A stretch of 64,000 nt of DNA from Arion vulgaris (GCA_020796225.1 CM036755.1:38574806-38638805); one strand, 5' to 3'. Shown: positions 32,743 through 43,842, numbered from the stretch's first letter. Numbers and translations: made by a program. Notes: generated by a model not told the origin, from the letters alone.

Positions 32743-33165
32743 ATGTTTGTTGATGGAGATATTGGTAGTGTTTTCCTCTCTAGTGAATGTTATTCCTTCA
32801 GTTGTGTCAATGGAGATATTGGTAGCGTTTTCCTCTCTAGCAAATGTTATTCCTTCAGTTTTGTCAATGGAGATATTGGTAGCTTTTCCCCTCTAGCAAA
32901 TGTTATTTCTTCAGTTTTGTCAATGGAGATATTGGTAGCGTTTTCCTCTCTAGCAAATGTTATTCCTTCAGTTTTGTGGATGGAGATATTGGTAGTGTTT
33001 TCCTCTCTAGCAAATGTTATTCCTTCAGTTTTGTCAATGGAGATATTGGTAGTTCTCTAGCAATGTTATTCCTTCAGTTTGTCAATGGAATATTGTATGT
33101 TTTCTCTCTCAAATGTTATTCCTTCAGTTTTGTCGATGGAGATATTGGTAGCGTTTTCCTCTCTA
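32742..33165 (+). repeat. 57-bp minisatellite before exon 9
   Basis: About 7.5 units of gttattccttcagttttgtc plus aatggagatattggtagcgt plus tttcctctctagcaaat. The period is a multiple of three, so long open frames appear on both strands. Every unit contains a pyrimidine tract followed by ctctctag, a possible cryptic splice acceptor. It probably grew from a minus-strand LINE piece. Confidence 0.9.
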
Positions 33166-33181
33166 GCTTCCTCTGTTTTCC

Positions 33182-33432
33182 TTTCCTCAACGCTCCATAT
33201 TGACCACTTGTCAACCACTCTGTGTGATTTGTATGTGATCTGAGAGCCTAAGAGTGATTGTACGCTGTGCCAGTTATGCACCTACAAGTAGGCCAGCACA
33301 TCCAATTTCTGCCCTGCTTTTTATTTACTAGGTAGCATCCCTAGGGCCTACATCAGTCGCCTCTTATGACATGCATTGTAGGTTGCAGTGGTACTATTTT
33401 TTCCTTGCTTGCAGACCCGGCACCACATGGGC
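33182..33432 (-). mobile_element. Family B SINE-like repeat
   Basis: Reverse copy from caacgctccatattgaccac to gcttgcagacccggcaccacatg. It sits between the 57-bp array and MICAL exon 9. Confidence 0.83.
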
Positions 33433-33495
33433 ATCCTCTCTAGTGAATGTTAGTACTTTGGTTTTGTTGACACTGTCTATATGCTATATTTTCAG

Positions 33496-33655
33496 CAAAC
33501 ACAGGTGGGACTGACAGCTACAACCTCCTTCATTGGTGTCAGAAAGTACTCAACTCTGGAGATTACCGCAGCGTGCGTGTGGTAGATTTGACCACCTCTT
33601 GGCACAGTGGCCTTGCCCTGTGTGCTCTGATTCACTCATTCCGGCCTGAAGTCAT
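33496..33655 (+). CDS. MICAL: MICAL exon 9: first half of the calponin-homology domain
   Basis: Encodes [35 protein letters not shown] and SFRPEV (residues about 515-567). The LLxWCQ opening, DLTTSW and [13 protein letters not shown] are hallmarks of a single CH domain as found in MICAL and MICAL-like proteins. The acceptor is attttcag and the donor is CAT|gtgagt, phase 1 in and phase 2 out. Exon 10 completes the isoleucine (EVI-NYSQL). LINE tails on both strands fill the next intron. Confidence 0.96.
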
Positions 33656-33759
33656 GTGAGTCATTCTTAGCTACTGAGTTAATAATAATGATATCAGTAC
33701 ATTATGGATGCAATACATTATAAAGAGAATACTACATTTGTATTTTTAATTGTACGACA

Positions 33760-34105
33760 AGAAAAACCAACTCTGAAGTACTGCAACATGCGAACCTACC
33801 TTCCATCATGGCCATGCTCAGCAGTGGACGATTAAGTTGGCTGGGGCATGGGAGAAGATGGAAAATTAGCACATACCAAAACAAATATTGTTCTGTGAAC
33901 TTTTGGAGAGGAAGAGGCACCAGGGCAGACCACTGCTCAGATATAAAGATATCTGCAAAGTCTCAATGAAAACTTTTCTATAGGTCCCAGCACATGGGAA
34001 AAACTAGCTGATGACATAGATGTGTGGAAGGCAATATTGCGCAAGGCGCAGTCTTTTGAGAAGAGACTTATGTATGAGCTGAAAGACAAGAGAGAAAAGT
34101 GAAAA
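33760..34105 (+). mobile_element. LINE tail fragment
   Basis: gattaagttggctggggcat (LSWLGH), gaggaagaggcaccagggca and agactacttatgtatgagct-type words. The minus-strand frame of the same area is a shadow. Confidence 0.7.
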
Positions 34106-34159
34106 CCAACTCATATGTATTTATAAGTATAATATAATAGATTATAAAAATAATACTTC

Positions 34160-35135
34160 ATTTGTTATGTTATGAGATCAACGTCATGGCACATTGGGCA
34201 TTCCCATACTCGCTCTGTCCTCCGCTGCAGCAGCAAGCCTAAAGTCCATTTGCTCACCGTACCCATGAGAAGTTGATTAGCATTATTTTTCTGAGGCAGA
34301 CTGTGTGAAAGTGGTTTAGCTTTCTTGCATCTCACTGATATATCGTCCAAGTTTCGATGCGCAAGAAGGACTTGGAGCATGGCAGCTCGATATACCTTCA
34401 GTTTTGTGGCTGGGCCAATACCACATCTGTGCCAGACATTTCTATGTAGTCTGCCAAAAGTGCTGCGAGCTTTAGATATTCTGGTATTTATTTCATCGTC
34501 TATGGTGACATTTTGGGACAGTGTGCTTCCAAGATAAGTAAATCTGTCCACTACTTTCAGTTTCCTGCCGCTTGTTGTAATAAAATAATATTTTCTTCTT
34601 CACTCTTCGCCCTAGGAAGCATAGGTCCGCAACCAAGGCCTTCCAAGCTCACCTATCCAAGGCCATCCTTTCCAGATCTCTTCATTCTCTCCCCATTTTC
34701 TTGCATTCTGTCTCCAACTCCCATCTCCAGGTGTTCCTGGGTCTTCCCCTACCTCTGTTGCCCTGGAGGTTCCATCGGAGAGCCTGTCTTGTGATGCTGT
34801 TAGAGGGTTTCCTCAGTGTGTGTCCTATCCATCGCCACCTTTTGCTCCTTATCTCTTGTTCCACCTGTCGTTGTCCTGTTCTATCCCAAAGTTCCCTGTT
34901 TGTAGTCCTGTCATACCATTGCAGATGGAGTATCCTGCGCAGGCATCTACTGATGAATGTCTGCAACTTTTTGGTGTTTTCCTTAGTTGTTCTCCATGTC
35001 TCTGCTCCATATAGAAGGATATCCTTGACATTTAAGTTAAATATCATTATCTTAGCTTTATTCCTGATCATTCTTGAATTCCATATGTTCTTCAGAATGG
35101 CAAATGCTGATCTTGCCTTTTGTATTCTAACCTAA
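34160..35135 (-). mobile_element. Two reverse LINE tails (one is family J)
   Basis: 34160-34560 reads DRFTYLGSTLSQNVTIDDEI then NTRISKARSTF. 34580-35135 is family J: GAETWRTTKENTKKLQTFIS, CLRRILHLQWYDR and RGRPRNTWRWELE, with a 3' tail of GAA repeats. Other family J copies are at 43080-43535, 45890-46175 (+) and 53155-53830 (minus). Confidence 0.83.
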
Positions 35136-35221
35136 CATAACAATAATAAAATAATATAATACATTATAAAGGTAATACCTCAATCGTATTTATGCTAAGA
35201 TATATTTTTGTTTTGTTTCAG

Positions 35222-35270
35222 TAATTACTCTCAACTGTCTGAAAGTAACATTGCTGTCAATAACCAACTG
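35222..35270 (+). CDS. MICAL: MICAL exon 10: CH-domain micro-exon
   Basis: This 49-base exon is too short to show as an ORF. It encodes INYSQLSESNIAVNNQL, matching the CH-domain segment in which an acidic or polar loop leads to NNQLAF. The acceptor is tgtttcag and the donor is CTG|gtaagt, phase 2 in and phase 0 out. It is supported by exact phase agreement with exon 9 (ends in AT) and exon 11 (begins AFSVAEKELG). Confidence 0.9.
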
Positions 35271-35304
35271 GTAAGTTGATATGATAGTCTTTTATTTCTG
35301 CTAC

Positions 35305-35570
35305 AGTTCATCATCATCAAATAGCTTGTCTTGAGCAGAACTTTGCCACCCCAACAGTCATTTGGAATTTCTCTCTCTCATAGGCCAAGTTCCGCCTCTG
35401 CAGCCGTCGTGCTCAAACTATCAGTTACATCCAGAATCTATCTTCTCCGTGATCTTCCTCTTCTTCTCTCTGCAAGTATGCCTCCTTTCTTGGTCTCCTC
35501 CAGCCCTTCATGCCTTTTTATATGTCCAAAATATCTCAGTTTTCTCTTTTTTATTTGTAGCATCAAATAC
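35305..35570 (-). mobile_element. LINE E tail after exon 10
   Basis: Reverse copy from tcatcatcaaatagcttgtc to ttctcttttttatttgtagc. It begins 35 bp after the exon 10 donor. Confidence 0.83.
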
Positions 35571-36199
35571 TGCTACAGTTACTGCCTGTAATATATATAT
35601 ATGGCTGCGAAAAATAATGAACATAATAAAATGGAATGAATTCAGGAAAAGTGATGAAATCAGAGAAATATCTGTTAGTTTTATGATCTTATTATTCATT
35701 TTTGCTTGCTTATGTGACACCATACATATATGTTTTTGTCCTGAAACGCCAATTTATCACGTATCACCGCAGCCTCCCTCAGTTTTCTCCAGATCTGATC
35801 TTCTTCCTCGATCGTTCTAGGCTAGTTTTTATCATTCTATTGTGATATATAAACAGCCAAACATCAGAACGTAATGTAAATGCACCTATTTGAGCACAGT
35901 TGCTTATCCTTCGGTGGGGTATTCGATTTCAGCCAGCTATTGTGTGCAGTTCGCTCTCCGCTAGCCTTTGACTGTCCTCAGCCATAACCCACAAGGCAGT
36001 GGGTTGCTATTTACTTTCAGGGCAGCGACCCTTAAACGACCCTCCTGGGCTTATGAACGCCATCTGCCTAGCAAAACCGGTCATTTTAATGAACACCTTG
36101 GTTTGCCACCCGTTCAGGTTTGTTTGCGATTTGCTCCGCTAGTCTTTGATTGTCCCCAATCAACTACAAGGCAGCAGTAGTTCCCTGCGTGTGGAAACG

Positions 36200-37000
36200 C
36201 GCACTGGCTTTACCTCTGCTGGGCTTTCCAGTTATTTTGCACATTTGGGTGGGGCAAACACCCTCTCGCCTGCCACGTTTGCCGCTGCGCTTGCACTGGT
36301 TTTGCCTCTGCTGGGCTTTCCAGTTGTTCTGCTCATGTGGGTGGGATGTACACCCTCTTGCTTGTCGCTGCAGTGCTTGCCTCGCTTTCCGCGCTTGCCT
36401 GCCCCTCAATGGGGCCGCTATGGCTTTGCCATCGTGCGTACATGCTCTGCCCTGGTGCCTACCTCACCATTTCCGCAATTCCCAGTGGGCTGTCCGACTT
36501 CGAGGGGCAAAACCGAGTTTCGCCTCATGATGCCTACGTACAACTCAACGCAACTCCCAGCATACTCATCGGCTCTAGGGTAGTGCCTCTAGAGAGAGCA
36601 TGCTTGGGCTCCGAATTTCGCCACACGTGGGTCAATGTCTCTTCGATGGCTTTGGGTTGTGCCTCCATCACTGTGATAGGGGCCAGTGCTTTGACCTATG
36701 TGGCCCAGTTTGCGGTTCAACTCGGCACCCAGCATACTCATCGGCTTTAGAGTGGTGGCTAAAGAGAGCATGCTTGGGCTCCAAATTTTGCCACACGCTG
36801 GTCAACATCCCTTCGATGGTTTTGATTCTTGCCCCCATCTCTGTGATGGGGGCTAGACTTTTGACTTATGTGGACCAATGTGCGACCCAACTCATCACCC
36901 GGCATACTCATGAGCTCAAGAGAATACATCAAGAGAGAGAATGCACGGGCTCCGAGTTCCCCCTACGAGGTTCCACATGTTTCGTTCTAGCTGTTCCCAT
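36200..37000 (+). repeat. GC-rich block with ~92-bp and ~171-bp internal duplications
   Basis: ctgctgggctttccagttg recurs at about 36215 and 36308. catactcatcggct recurs at about 36561 and 36733, with a weaker copy at 36903 (period 172 then 170). The block is clearly richer in G and C than the surrounding introns and keeps overlapping open frames of 126-145 codons on the + strand. No recognised domain. Confidence 0.75.
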
Positions 37001-37274
37001 CGGCCGGAGAGATGAGCATTAATAGTCACTCTGGGAGTTCGCTCGTCTGTGTTGCCGGCGGATCCCATCAAGCATGACTACCTTTGCATCTCTACTTGCC
37101 CCAGAGTAGCTCTTCCACAGCACCTGCCCTCTTGGCCAGACTGGAATCACCGTCTGTTACCAGGGCCACCACGTGGAGGTGAGAGCAGAGGATTAGAGCC
37201 ATCTCTCTAATCCTGGCATGCTGCTTCCTTGCGCCTTTGGCCCCAGATCTGATCTGATCCACTCTGACCAACTC

Positions 37275-37880
37275 AGATTTGTAAGTTTATGCACATCACA
37301 CATAGATAAACAAAGAATGAAGTGGTTTGGCCACTTAATAAGAATGCATCCAAACTCCACAGTATACAGAGTCTTCTACAACAGAACATCGGGAAAGAAG
37401 GCAAGAGGAAGACCACGGAAAAGATGGTTAGATGGCGTAGCAGAATCCTGTGAAAGAGCAAAGATAAAAATCACACAAGCCACCAGAACAGCGCAAGACA
37501 AAAACAGAAAACCACGACACTGGGCAACAACCGGTAGCAGTGTGACGACAAAAGAAGAAGAAGAAGAATGCACATCACACACCTTTAGAAGAAATGATCA
37601 ACGAATCAGGCCTGCACACAAAGAAACCTTATCAACAGAATAAGAATCAGATCAAGGTTCTTCGGGCATATAATACGAAGAGAAGGTTGAGAACATTTGG
37701 GAACAACTGGTAAAATTCCAGGAAGGAGAGATTGTGGAAGACAGAGGAAAAAAATGTTCGATGGTCTGAAATCTTGGTTCGACAAAAGATCGATGTCAGA
37801 ACCGATTACCTGCATGAAAGAGAGAGTTGTGGAGAGAGATGATCGCCTACAACGGCAGACATTACACTTGATTGATTGAT
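37275..37880 (+). mobile_element. Two LINE tails before exon 11
   Basis: 37290-37570 reads KQRMKWFGHLIRMHPNS and KARGRPRKRWLDGVAESCER, ending in a GAA tail. 37580-37880 is a second tail with gattgtggaagacagaggaa and gagagatgatcgcctacaac. Confidence 0.8.
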
Positions 37881-37926
37881 CATATATATTATCACTCTCA
37901 ATATCATTTCTCCATTTTGATAACAG

Positions 37927-38074
37927 GCATTTAGTGTAGCTGAGAAAGAGCTGGGGATTCCCCCTGTGATGACTGGCGAGGACATGGCCAACTGTACTGT
38001 TCCCGACAAGCTTACAATGGTTTCCTACTTGACACAGTTTTACGACCTCTTCAAATATGAGCCGCTGCCTTCTC
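37927..38074 (+). CDS. MICAL: MICAL exon 11: second half of the CH domain
   Basis: Encodes AFSVAEKELGIPPVMTGEDM, then DKLTMVSYLTQFYDLFKYEP (residues about 584-632). It completes the CH domain with the typical AEKELGIPPVMTGEDM helix and the final YLxQFY helix. The acceptor is gataacag and the donor is TCTC|gtgagt, phase 0 in and phase 1 out. The preceding 2.6-kb intron contains LINE pieces and a GC-rich block at 35930-37260. Confidence 0.96.
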
Positions 38075-38169
38075 GTGAGTCTTCTCATTTTGAGTCACAT
38101 CTTTATTTGTTGTTGTTTTTTTTCTAAATGATTAAAAAAAACCAGTGTGAGAATGTGTTGGAAGAAAAC

Positions 38170-38575
38170 TTCTGCTTCGAATGCTCCATATCGACCACTT
38201 GTTAACCACTCTTTGTTATTTGTATGTGATCCAAGCCTAAGAGCGATTGTATGTTGTGCCAGTTACGCACCTACAAGTAGGTCAGCACATCCAATTTCTG
38301 CGATGCTTTTTATTATTCTTCTTCTTTGTGTTCGTTCTTTACGACCAATTATAATCACTCTTAGTGATATGTTTAATCTTTGCCAAGAACGTGTATACGT
38401 TGCACGTTGGTTTGGCAGGCATAGACTTCTACATGTTTAGGACACATGCATCCGATTTCAGCCAAACCTTCTTAGTCGCCTCTTACGACATGCATGGCAG
38501 GTAACAGTGGGTCTATTCTTTACCCCCCAAATTTGGGCCCGTAACCACTCGGGCAGAATACTGTAGTAAATCTAT
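38170..38575 (-). mobile_element. Partial family B repeat joined to its diverged subfamily (B2)
   Basis: 38170-38313 is the 3' half of family B in reverse. It is followed by cttcttctttgtgttcgttc and a complete B2 copy ending ggcccgtaaccactcgggca. B2 shares the layout but has its own core, with gttcttggcaaagatcaaac in forward orientation. Confidence 0.8.
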
Positions 38576-38589
38576 CTAGCAATAGCGTA

Positions 38590-38995
38590 ACATGTCAAAA
38601 CAAAGTACTCTAGTTTTACAAAGTACAACAACAATATACAGGGACGTTTCCACCAAAAGTCTTTATTATTGTTTTATCTTCTTTATTCCGTTTCTAGTTT
38701 TGCGTATTTGTTTCGTTTTTAGTCACATATTTACATTTTAGGGCCATTAAGAATTTATTGTCTGATTGTTAATGTTATCTCTGCCGTATAAAAAGTCTGA
38801 ATTTCTTCACTTCTGTTGTATCCTTTACTTGATAAAGACCTATTGGTGGAAACATGGCTTATTTTGTTTTTGTACTTTGTAAAACTACAGTACTTTGTTT
38901 TCACATGTTTCGCTAATGTAGTTTTACATAGTACAAAAACAAGATACAGTAACATTTGCTGAAACATCTTTATCAAGCACAATTTACCGAACAAA
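38590..38995. mobile_element. Diverged hairpin elements, tandem partial copies
   Basis: Left arm caaagtactctagttttaca (38600). Centre cttgataaagacctattggt (38827) and right arm tttgtaaaactacagtactt (38877). A further partial arm, gtagttttacatagtacaaa, follows at 38919. The first arm pair encloses unrelated AT-rich sequence. Confidence 0.65.
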
Positions 38996-39059
38996 CAGAA
39001 TCAAGAGATTATGGTCCTCTACACCAGACATCACATATACTCTTGCTTGTTTAACTTTG

Positions 39060-39790
39060 ATTGAGGTATATGCCCTCAACCAACTGATACCAAGTCTTCC
39101 TATCTTTTGCAACTCTTTCCATATATAGTTAATTTCTGCCTCCAAATCTCTTTACCATGTATTTCTAGATTTCCCTGTCTTTTGGTTTCGATCCGCAGTC
39201 GAAGCAAATGAAAAATCTGCCCTAAAATGAAAATATGAACATAAAAACAAAATAAATATGAAAAACTAAACATGGAAAATAAAAACTGTTCCATTTTGAA
39301 ACAAGGCATCCACAAGAGATTTCCACTGTTGCAAATCTGCTGCCTTCCTTTCCACCAAATGTTTCCCACGTCAGGCCTGATTCTTCCAATTCTCATTCCA
39401 CCATTTTCTATGTCTCCTTTGGTTGTCCAGGCCTTCTTTTCAATCCACTATCCATCTGAGAGCTGTCCTAGCCAATGTCTCTACTGGCATACATGCCTAA
39501 TCCACTTCTATCTTCTTCTTCTTTTTCAATAATGATCTTCAATTATGCCAAATTTGTTCATTTTAAAAGCTCTTCATTTGATATCATATTTGGTCAGAAA
39601 ATTTGCAACATTCTTCTGAAACATTTATTTTGAAATCTCTCCAACTTGAGTGTGATATTGCATGTCATATTTGAGCACTCATTGCTGTACAATAACATTA
39701 CCAGGACATTATTTCGATATATTTTTAGTCAAATCTTTCCGTACGCAGTTATTTCCTCAGTTTTACACAGTTAATTCTGTAACCTACCAG
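39060..39790 (-). mobile_element. Reverse LINE tails
   Basis: 39060-39200 is the 3' end found at 4690-5200. 39295-39790 matches the 3' region of the LINE at 11270-11900 (ccacaagagatttccactgt, tttcccacgtcaggcctgat). Confidence 0.75.
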
Positions 39791-39799
39791 CTAGCTCCA

Positions 39800-40800
39800 T
39801 TGTTAAGGCACCCAAACATTTCACTGACAACTAAGCAACAGATGATCAACAGCATTTTCATATCTACTTTGTGTTACCAGAGCCAAACATGGACAATGAG
39901 CAAAGCGCAGTCACAAAAAATAACACATGAAATGTGCTGCCTTTCGAAAAGTTACCAATAGCACCAGAAAAGACAGTCACCAACATCAGCATAAGAAAGA
40001 TAGTTGGTACAGAACCTTGCTTGAATTAATTGAGAAACAAAGAATGAAGTGGTTTGGCCACTTAATAAGAATGCATCCAAACTATACAGAGTCTTCTATA
40101 ACAGAACAGGTGAGGGAAGACCACGGAAAAAAAGATGGTTAGATGGCATAGCAGAATCCTGTCAAGAGCTGTTTCTATATATTTTGAGTTTAATCTCATT
40201 TTGTACCAGTTTTTGTGCTTGTTGCTATTTACTTGCTTGATATTAAAGAGAGTTGGCTATTAAAGAGTATAACATCAAGGAAAATCCGTAGAACAGGACG
40301 CAGCCACATGCATACAAAATTCAAGATTGGCAATTCAGCCATGTGTACATGTGGACAGGCACACCAGACTGCAGAGCACATACTTCAAGACTGCCCCGAA
40401 TATGATATACTGAGGCAAAGTCACTGGCCTAAGGAAACAACACTTGACAAAAAACTACACAGACCTCTGTGTAAGCTACAAAGACAGTGAAGTTTATACA
40501 AGAGACAACATTGAATGTATAGACAATATTTTAAGTGAATGGAAGGAAGGATCAAGGAAAATTAAATATTTCGGACACAGACAAGAGTGCCTAGAGAAGA
40601 TAATTTTGGAGGGAATGGGGCCTGGAAGAAGAATGAGAGGAAGACTTAGAAGACGATGGGTGCAAGATGTCATTGATGATCTGAGAATGACTGCTGCTGA
40701 CGCCGGTCAACTTGCATAGAACAGATAGTTTTTCAGGACTGCTGTCATGGAGCCAAATTCGGAAGGGACAACCTACTCGATGATGATGACTACTCCTAAG
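39800..40800 (+). mobile_element. LINE tails, three joined fragments
   Basis: 39820-40180 reads KQQMINSIFISTLCYQSQTW and RKKRWLDGIAESC. 40235-40500 has MCTCGQAHQTAEHILQDCPE. 40540-40790 has GRRMRGRLRRRWVQDVIDDL then a GAT tail. A related composite is at 49740-50290. Confidence 0.8.
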
Positions 40801-41095
40801 GTATAAAGTAACCCTTTTTCCTACCTTTAGGTATATTGGGTAATACAGAGCTAGGCTCCAATTTTGATAGGCAGTCGGCACATGATGGGTTCAACATCAT
40901 GCCTGCCACCTTTACTTCCCAGTGCTTTTCCTGGTAACCAATTCAGGCTGAGTCGACCTAAGAGTCGTTACGGTCTGAAAAAATTCAACGCCCACTGTGG
41001 AGTTAAACCCGGACCACTAGCCTAGGAAGCAAGCAAACAACTAAGCTACTGCGGCTCTCTAAAGCATTCAGTGCTATGATTTTATCTTCATGTAG

Positions 41096-41227
41096 GTACA
41101 GTCCCTGGGAATGCTATCAAACACAAACCATCACCAGATGTTAAGAGCTCAAAGTCAGGCCAAGGGTCCAACAAGAGGATGTCCATCCTTCAGAAGTTAA
41201 ACTCTAGACTAGCTAGATCAAAAAAGG
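41096..41227 (+). CDS. MICAL: MICAL exon 12: basic linker after the CH domain
   Basis: Encodes RTVPGNAIKHKPSPD, SGQGSNKRMSILQKL and NSRLARSKK (residues about 633-676). The lysine/arginine-rich end resembles the nuclear-localisation-like basic linker found after the CH domain in some MICALs; that role is inferred. The acceptor is catgtag and the donor is AAG|gttaga. As written, the exon ends in phase 1 after a run of six A, but exon 13 reads only in phase 0. One extra A at 41221-41226 would explain this. Confidence 0.82.
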
Positions 41228-41294
41228 TTAGAATTACTATCACTGGTATATTTGTTTGTTTGCATTTGTTCTTATCAATCAAGTCATACACTTT

Positions 41295-42020
41295 TTAGTT
41301 GGTTAATTGATTGGTTGATTGGACCATCATCATTGCACTTGGGTGAATAATCATGTGTGCTCCGATCTCTTTCTTACATAGTAAGATCTTAGTGGCAGTG
41401 CACAAACTCTGTAGCACCGGTGAGGGTCCCTGATGTCATTTAGAAGATGGTACAAATATTTTGTAGGAATTTTTATTTTCTAATCTTTCGAATTAAACCC
41501 TAATAATAATATGGAATGCTACAAATAAGAAAGAGAAAATTGAGATATTTTGGACATATAAAAAGACATGAAGGGCTGGAGAAGACCATCATGGAAGGAG
41601 GTATACCGGCAAAGAGAAGAAGAGGAAGACCACAGAGAAGATGGAGGCAGAATGTAACTGATGGTTTGAACATGACGGCTGCAGAGGCAGGACATCAACC
41701 TATGAGAGAAATTCCAGAGGACTGTTGGGGTGGCAAAGTTCTGCTTAGAACAAGCTATTTGATGATGATGATGATTCCACTGAACTTTTGCTAGGGCTTG
41801 GGCTTTCAAGCCTGTTCTTCTCGATTTTGAACTGCCACAGGTTCTTTTATAGACTCAAATTGAACACGGAACCTATGTTTTATCGTCCGTTTCCGATAGG
41901 GCTAGGAACTCAATCTTACCTACACTGAGATCAGGAATATTTGGAAAAATATCCTGATGGCTCCACGAGAGAGCGAACCGAGTACCTTTGAAACGAGAGG
42001 CTAGCACCTATCCTCTACGT
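41295..42020 (+). mobile_element. Family C repeat split by a LINE tail
   Basis: The left part is 41295-41500 (attgattggttgattggacc to atttttattttctaatcttt), the right part 41775-42020 (tccactgaacttttgctagg to cacagaaacc). The LINE tail 41510-41773, with a GAT tail, lies between. Confidence 0.82.
41510..41773 (+). mobile_element. LINE E tail nested in family C
   Basis: RKRKLRYFGHIKRHEGLEKT and RRGRPQRRWRQNVTDGLNMT, ending gatgatgatgat. Family C continues on both sides. Confidence 0.85.
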
Positions 42021-42250
42021 CACAGAAACCCATTAACCACTATTTGTGATCTCTGTGGTTTTGCAAAGAATGTGAGTACTTTGTGCCCTTGTTAGCCCCA
42101 CCCCCAAACAGGAAACAAATTTGTACCGATGAGTCACTAAGATTTGTACATACAGAAAACCCCCATATTTCAGAATACCTTCACAGTTATTATATCCATT
42201 ACTAGAAACAAAATAATCAAATTTTCATTATGTAATCTCTATTTCAACAG

Positions 42251-42316
42251 AGAAAGGAACAAGAAGGAAATGAAGGACGTGCATTGAGGCTCAAGAAATT
42301 CAAAGAAACAGATGAG
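42251..42316 (+). CDS. MICAL: MICAL exon 13: charged linker micro-exon
   Basis: This 66-base exon encodes RKEQEGNEGRALRLKKFKET, then DE. It continues the basic linker as a likely charged helix. The acceptor is tttcaacag and the donor is GAG|gtagcg, phase 0 on both sides. Reading in phase 1, as the literal end of exon 12 implies, gives a stop at the eighth codon, so phase 0 is preferred. Support is splice sites and reading frame rather than strong family conservation. Confidence 0.72.
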
Positions 42317-42539
42317 GTAGCGCATAAATTATTTCCATTTAGAGTATGTATTATTATGTTTGGTAATTTGATTTCATCATCATGAGTAATCAGCAATGGG
42401 TGCCGTAAGAAATAAAACTTTGTGGTTCGAATCCTGTGGTAAATTGTTTTTTTTTTCTGAAGGCCCTTAATACTTATTTACTGTTCTATTATTTACCTCT
42501 GTCCCATGATACATTTATACCAATATCAATAGTGTCCAT

Positions 42540-43080
42540 GCATAGCGATGATGACAAAAGCCTCAGATGTGTGTTGTAGCACCTCTCTGGTGTGTGCGGA
42601 GGTGACGGTAGAGTCCAATCCTCAAACACAATCCCCTACCACTGTTGGGGCATTCAAGATCAAGGTTAGACATGTGGGTATTATGTCTTTTCCTGCAGCT
42701 CTTTTTTTCTGCACTTCAAATGCACAACATTTCTCATCTATGTGAATTTCTCTTGTATTGTTACAATGTCACATTTGGCGATCTTGTGCAAGGCATTCCC
42801 AGCGCATGGTGTCTATATCGAAGCATTTTAGAGATACTTTAAGAGTGTCTAAAGCAATTTTTCTGTCCACCAACTGATCGTCTGCCCACTTTAAGCTTGC
42901 CATACATCTACTGTTTTGGAATGCGTTTATCAGGCATTCGAGCGTGACCGGCCCATCTCACATGAGCCTTCTACAACGGGTGTTGGCGCTTCTGATCTTG
43001 GCTCTTATGAGAACTTTGGTATCTGAAATTTTCTCCTGCCAGTTTATTTTTAGTAGTCTGCATAGACATCTTGTCTCTGC
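42540..43080 (-). mobile_element. Reverse LINE fragment with finger-like motif
   Basis: The minus strand at 42540-42665 reads CPNSGRGLCLRIGLYRHLRT then HQ, a degenerate finger related to 7440-7530. 42760-43080 is reverse RT C-terminal sequence. Confidence 0.7.
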
Positions 43081-43535
43081 AGATAGAACAGGACAACAAC
43101 AGGTGGAACAAGAGATAAGGAGCAGAAGGTGGTGATGGATAGGACACATACTGAGGAAACCCTGAAGCATCGCGAGACAGGCTCTCCGATGGAACCCCAG
43201 GGCAATAGAAGTAAGGGAAGACCCAGAAACACCTGGAGACGGGAGTTAGCGATGGAACGCAAAAAAACGGGAGAGAGTGGCGAGATCTGGAAAAGATGGC
43301 CTTGGATAGGCGGGTTTGGAAGGCCTTGGTTGCGGACCTATGCTTCCCTAGGGCGAAGGGTGAAGAAGAAGAAGACCCAGGAACACCTGGAGACGGGAGT
43401 TAGAGACGAAATGCAAGAAAATTGGAAGAGAGTGGAGAGATCTGGAAAGGATGGCCTTGGATAGGCTGGCTTGGAAGGCCTTGGTTGCGGACCTATGCCT
43501 CCCTAGGGGTGAAGGGTGAAGAAGAAGAATAGACA
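43080..43535 (+). mobile_element. LINE family J tail with internal duplication
   Basis: gaacaagagataaggagcag, QGNRSKGRPRNTWRRELAME, then a second copy of the end (cctggagacgggagttagag). Both finish gaagaagaag. Confidence 0.82.
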
Positions 43536-43614
43536 TCTTGTGTGGAAGTGGTTTCGATTTCTTGCATGTCTGCTATACACGGTCCATGTCTCGCGGCGAC
43601 AACAGCGTGGTTAG

Positions 43615-43790
43615 CACTGTGATACATTTATACAACATAATTATATACATTCCGTCCTCACTCTCTCTCTCTCTCCTATGATACATTTATACAATATAAT
43701 TATATACATTCCATCACTCTCTCTCTCTCTCTCATCTCTCCTATGATACATTTATACAACATAATTTTATACATTCCGTCACTTCTCTCT

Positions 43791-43842
<52 letters not shown>

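Noticed and set aside
36146..37022. Overlapping + strand frames of 126-145 codons as genes
   Set aside because: Several frames are open at once because of GC-rich duplicated sequence; no domain, no splice support. Kept only as a finding.
42533..42664. Possible cassette exon of MICAL: phase 0/0, AG acceptor, AAG|gttaga donor, 44 open codons
   Set aside because: The reverse strand reads as a degenerate LINE finger motif (RIGLYRHLRT) related to 7440-7530, so it is better explained as a LINE fragment.
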